From positions 38,859,664 to 38,923,663 of the forward strand of contig OZ005649.1 in the NCBI GenBank assembly GCA_963930645.1: 64,000 bases of DNA, in the 5' to 3' direction. The notes below the pieces were generated by a model. That model was not told where the DNA came from. It worked only from the letters and a program-made list of their open reading frames with translations, and did not search any database. Positions within the stretch are counted from its first letter, which is position 1. Each line of letters begins with the position of its first letter. Both the position numbers and the translations under genes were made by a program. The DNA is from Salticus scenicus. Lineage: Eukaryota; Arthropoda; Arachnida; Araneae; Salticidae. Positions 60,020-64,000 of the stretch are shown here, piece after piece.

Positions 60020-60462
60020 CCCGTTAACGCCCGAATTAATTTTGCAAAATATTTTTAGCTGATTATTTCATTTCTAAATTAATATAGACGACTGACAGTA
60101 AAATGTATTAACTTAAACAATTATTCTGATAGTTTTAAATTTAAAGCATAGCCTCATTTATTGACGTGCAGTGTTCTAGCGAGAAAACTTTGAGATAACA
60201 GATTAATTTCCTATTACATGTTGACAGAGATCTCGAAAGTAAAGTAACATATATTATTATTCAACTTCATTTAAGTTCGTATACCTGCGCGAATAGCAAA
60301 TATATGTGCGACGAATGAAAAATCATAAAATGACTATCCAAATTATGAAATAATAATTAATAGTAGACACATAAAACTTTCAAGGATCATTTAAAGTGAC
60401 GCAAAAAATATACGTGCCATTTTATTAACTGTCCTCCAATGAGGACACTGGGCGCTAACCGG
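60020..60462. mobile_element. TTAA-flanked piggyBac-like MITE (copy B only)
   Basis: 443 bp between TTAA motifs (60016-60019 and 60463-60466). Copy A has one TTAA at the site (TGAATTAAGAGG, near 13358). Ends CCCGTTAACGCCCG and GGGCGCTAACCGG are inverted repeats. The palindrome GTCCTCCAATGAGGAC lies just inside the right end. Confidence 0.8.
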
Positions 60463-60466
60463 TTAA

Positions 60467-61114
60467 GAGGACGACAAAACACGTAAATCTGCCAAATACT
60501 AAGCTTTGGAATTTCTACTCCAAAACAATACTTTCTTTACCATACATGAATGAGTATGCGGAAATAAAAATGTTGTACTCAAAAAGTGAATGACATAACA
60601 GCCACGATATACCTACTTACATACATTTACAGGCTACGAAAACAGTTTGTATTACAAAAGGAGGATCATATTATAGTTTTCAGTAAAATATCGCGAAAGG
60701 TTCAGTAGGAATTTTCCTCCTGCATTTCAGTTTGTCTTTTCACTTGATGTAATAATTTCATCACAAACAACTGCTGCTTCGAGCAGGTGTGGGGAATATA
60801 TATATAACACCACATACATGTTAATGTACATACAATCATATCTAGAAATATCATACATTTTACAGAGATGCTTAAAAGACTGCCTAAATGCTTGAGATAA
60901 TATTAAGTGCATTATATTTTTCAGTTATACATATGTTTAAACTTAACTTTTTACTTTCATACAAAGATGGATTTCTTTAAAAGGCATAGCTGAGGCGCTA
61001 CTCAGTACATAATATTGAGTAACATTTCATATATATAACAATATTTCATCATTAAAATGTTCAGAAACCAGGAATCAAAAACACGGTAATAACTATTAAG
61101 TTATAATATATATA
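60467..61114. other. Non-coding duplicated sequence (copy B)
   Basis: Matches copy A 13362-14006. No feature seen beyond the decayed small palindrome near 60998-61022. Confidence 0.6.
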
Positions 61115-61862
61115 CTGTAAAGCGCCGTTTATACGTCTTTCAAGGGACTGATGTAAAAGGACGTACAAATGAAAAGACGTATAATCAAAATTTTAATAAT
61201 AACACTTTGATTACTACAAATTTAATGACACTTAAGCAAAATTGATATGAAAATACTAATTAATAAAGTTAGTAGATGTATATTATATATATTTTTTAAA
61301 GACAATAATTAATTAAAAAAAAAAGATTTATTATAAAAAGTGAGAAAAAACATAGTATTAATGCATGACTGGGTACTAATTACATATATCACATATTGAG
61401 TATTATATTACATTTCTTAAGAACTATGTAAACACATTTTGAATATTAATTATACATATTGTGTATCTTTAATAACAAGCATACAATTTATGTCCATACA
61501 GATAGTTATTTAATAACACTAAAAATCTTTAATATTTGCCTGATTTGCTGCTTGTGTATGAGTATTAAAAATTCTACTGTGAATTCATTTGATTCTTTGA
61601 TCAGTATTCTTCTATCTATTCTGTGTTTCTCCATTTAAGATACTTTCTAGGAAAAATCCGTCTTATTTAGAATGGAAAATACTGACAGGTCGAGAAATTT
61701 TGCGAATTTTAGTAAAGTGGAAAAGACATATAACCGATATTAGCGGCGTATAAAACAAGAATTTTTGCATTAAAATGAATAAGAATGAATCGGAACTTTA
61801 CTAAAAGGACGTATAAATGTGAAAGACGTATCAATGAGAGACGTATAAACGATGCTTTACTG
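61115..61862. mobile_element. TA-flanked TIR element (copy B only)
   Basis: 748 bp with ends CTGTAAAGC.CCGTTTATACG and the inverted partner CGTATAAACGATGCTTTACTG, with TA on both sides. The motif GACGTATAAA recurs several times near both ends, like repeated transposase-binding sites. No coding capacity. Copy A has a different element at this spot (14007-15285). Confidence 0.7.
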
Positions 61863-61864
61863 TA

Positions 61865-62760
61865 TAAGCAAATGAAGATTTCATCTTTCAAAAGTATAAT
61901 ATAACATATATATAGTGAAAACATATAAGAATACAACTATACTGTTCAATTTAATATTGTTCAAAAAACAAAATCATATAAATCCCAAGCAAGAACTTTC
62001 TAAGCCCTACACAAAATTTTAAATGGAAATCTCACTTCTTTTTGTATATACAAGCTTACCAATGAAAAATTTAAAATTTAAGTTTAACAAAAAGACATTA
62101 ACCGTTATATTTGAGCTGGTATTCAGATCATCTAAAGAAATCTTAAAACAAAATCCAAATATTAAATTTAAGTACCGAATAATAATAATAATAATAATAA
62201 ATAATAATAATAATCTCGGTACTTACGTGTTATTCGTTCGAAACATCTTTATTTAAAGAACGTTTTTAAGTTTATTGAACGTTTCTTAAACTCTTAATTA
62301 ATTTTAAGCACTTTTATATTGATCGTGTATCGAAGTTTTATCACAAGGTTGTAGTTTAATAGATGTTGTAAAAAAAAAAAGCAAAACTAAACTATTTGAA
62401 AACGAATCGTCACTTTTATCACCAGTCTCTCACTGAATTTTTGAAATGGTATAATCAGCTTGTTTTATAAACATCTTTTTTTCCTTTCGAGCAGCGTTTT
62501 TTCGATATTGTTTTCATTTTTCGCATACTCTATTTGAAGATACAGTTTAACTTCCTCAGCAGTCTTCGTTATCGAGACAGATAAAATAAAATACGAAATT
62601 AGTATGCTGTTGCCATCAGAAAACTTTCTTTTATAATTTACTGAAAAATTTCATGCAGTGCGAATTACGAATTATTAATTAAAATTATTATTTATCGAAA
62701 TAATTTCCTATAGTGATTTCAGACGATTTTCATCTAAGAAATGTACAATCCCAAATATCG
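61865..62760. other. Non-coding duplicated sequence (copy B)
   Basis: Matches copy A 15320-16200. Short AAT repeats near 62178-62213. No gene. Confidence 0.6.
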
Positions 62761-63075
62761 TGTACATTACCTGTATGAACTTTGTAAATAGACTACCACT
62801 CGGCTCCGATCCTCTTCACTTTCATGCAACTTTGTCGCCTTTTGTCGCCTTTTGTCGCGGAAGAGCTCTGCTCTGGCGACCATTGTAATCTCTCTCTCTC
62901 TCTCTTTTTTTTTTCTTTTTTTGTTTGCTAATGCAATAAACAACGGGAGAGGTTTAACCTTTGCAGACGGGCTCTTTTGATTCTCCACAGTGGCTTTAGA
63001 TCCCCTCTCTAAAGGTTAAAAACACTCAAAACCGCTGAATAGTGGTGAGCGGCCTCCTTCCGTCTTAGAATCTTA
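62761..63075 (+). mobile_element. Retroposon with CR1-type 8-mer tail (copy B only)
   Basis: Flanked by a direct repeat of about 13 bases (AATCCCAAATATC and AATCCCAATTATC); copy A has one copy of it at about 16194. The 3' end has a hairpin (CCGCT...AGCGG) and two TTAGAATC units. The same end occurs truncated at 742-787. Inside are three TTTTGTCGCC-like repeats and a CT run. On the minus strand a 73-codon frame ends at a donor-like CAG|GTAATG, so a 5' exon of the granulin gene is a less likely alternative. Confidence 0.55.
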
Positions 63076-63158
63076 GAATCCCAATTATCCAATGAAAAAT
63101 AATTTTGGCGTTTGAAGAAAAGACAGTTCCAGTATATAACAATAAATTGTATTGTACA

Positions 63159-63192
<34 letters not shown>

Positions 63193-63440
63193 TCAAAAAT
63201 TAAAAAATCGATAACATTGTTTTAAATTGACACAGATGTATGGTTCAACCAATTGTATTAAAGGTATTAACGAGTTCGTTTAAAAAGTGCTCATATCAAA
63301 AAATTTTGCATTCCGCGAAGGCGATTTCTACACTCCCCGAAAAGGGAGTCTATGTTCTTATAAGTACAAAAATGTTATTTTGATTGACTGACATTATATA
63401 TATATATATATTCTATTTCATAATAATTTAAGGCACAGGG
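63076..63440. other. End of duplicated block, copy B
   Basis: Non-coding, with a T run (about 63160-63191) and an AT microsatellite (about 63393-63411) where homology to copy A ends. Confidence 0.6.
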
Positions 63441-64000
63441 AGAAAAAATATACCGCCTTCATCTAGAATGAATAAATGGTCATTTTCTAAATCCTTAAAC
63501 TAGAAATATAGATTTCCGAGCTATGCGCATAAGGCATGCCAATAAACTGAATACACGAAATGGTCCAGTATTTCTAATCTACGCATTTCTAGATGGTGAA
63601 ACAATATTCTGAATCTTGTATTACGAGAAATTCTCGCTTGATTTTCTAGAATTGGGTCATAAACCAAGATTATAATAGCTGCTGAAACCCGCCTCTTGTG
63701 TTCACATTTATTTGGAGATATTTTCAAATAGGTTTGTCCTCGATAGTATAGGCAAACGCTCAAGAATTCTAATAGCGGTCTCTAGAATTCGCTTTCGAAG
63801 GGGACTAGAAAGCTTTTTATAAGAAATTTAAAAGAATGATATGAAACTATTTTTTCTGGAGCCACAATGTAGATACTAGATGTGAGTTATAGAATTTTTT
63901 CTGAGTGTATTCGCGTGCCTTATACTCATAGCTCGGAAATCTATATTTCTAGTTTAGGGATTTAGAAAAGAACCACCTATTCATTCTAGATGAAAGCGAT
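63441..64000 (-). mobile_element. TIR element, partly beyond the right edge
   Basis: Terminal inverted repeats of about 90 bp: 63441-63540 and about 63905-64000. Both contain, in opposite orientation, CTCGGAAATCTATATTTCTA and ATTCATTCTAGATGAA. The interior (63470-63885) matches 21285-21720 in reverse. The right terminus is cut off by the window edge. No transposase seen. Confidence 0.65.

Larger units (their letters stand above)
45625..63400 (+). repeat. Segmental duplication, copy B
   Basis: This is the second copy of the block at 115-16474, about 45 kb to the right in direct orientation. It is longer because of insertions absent from copy A: 46501-47785, 50827-52108, 52353-54308, 54538-56171, about 56431-56808, 60020-60462, 61115-61862 and 62761-63075. 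Homology stops near 63400 in an AT microsatellite, while copy A is interrupted at 16475 by a Penelope element. Confidence 0.95.

Overview
The window looks like nuclear DNA of an arthropod, most likely a chelicerate such as a spider. The evidence is low GC with long A/T runs, a gene split into short exons over about 20 kb, and a dense mix of Penelope-like elements, non-LTR and gypsy retrotransposons, tRNA-derived SINEs, Helitron/Helentron-type elements and many small cut-and-paste transposons. The clade is an inference. No prokaryotic gene, CRISPR array, rRNA or credible functional tRNA gene was seen.

Layout: a block of about 16 kb occurs twice in the same orientation, copy A at about 115-16474 and copy B at about 45625-63400. 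Each copy carries part of a secreted granulin-type gene on the minus strand. For copy B the coding exons can be chained by splice phase: a signal-peptide exon at 58.4 kb, a granulin exon at 48.4-48.7 kb, a third at 43.6-43.9 kb and a fourth at 37.8 kb. Copy A has the first two of these (11.7 kb and 3.0 kb); its later exons would lie beyond the left edge. Copy A has ATA where copy B has the start codon ATG.

Because the block exists twice, each copy serves as the empty-site control for insertions in the other. Copy A alone has a canonical Helitron (855-2158), a 4-kb TA-flanked composite (4257-8287), a TIR element holding a Penelope fold-back (14007-15285) and a Penelope/gypsy nest starting at 16475. 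Copy B alone has a TTAA-flanked element (46501-47785), three Helentron-like elements (50827-56171), a fold-back element with a near-perfect 118-bp hairpin at its centre (about 56431-56808), a second TTAA element (60020-60462), a TA-flanked element (61115-61862) and a CR1-tailed retroposon (62761-63075).

The middle (16.5-45.6 kb) is mostly mobile DNA: a Penelope element split by a rearranged gypsy element (16.5-20.6 kb), a degenerate ~140-bp tandem array (22.5-23.4 kb), a probable 3-kb TTAA element (23.6-26.6 kb), a pogo-like remnant (30.3-31.2 kb), a head-to-head Penelope pair broken by other insertions (32.2-37.7 kb), and a LINE with an uninterrupted 1060-codon ORF (38.9-42.4 kb) inside an intron of the granulin gene. 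The last is followed by a cluster of hairpins. Apart from the granulin exons, every coding segment recognised here belongs to a mobile element.
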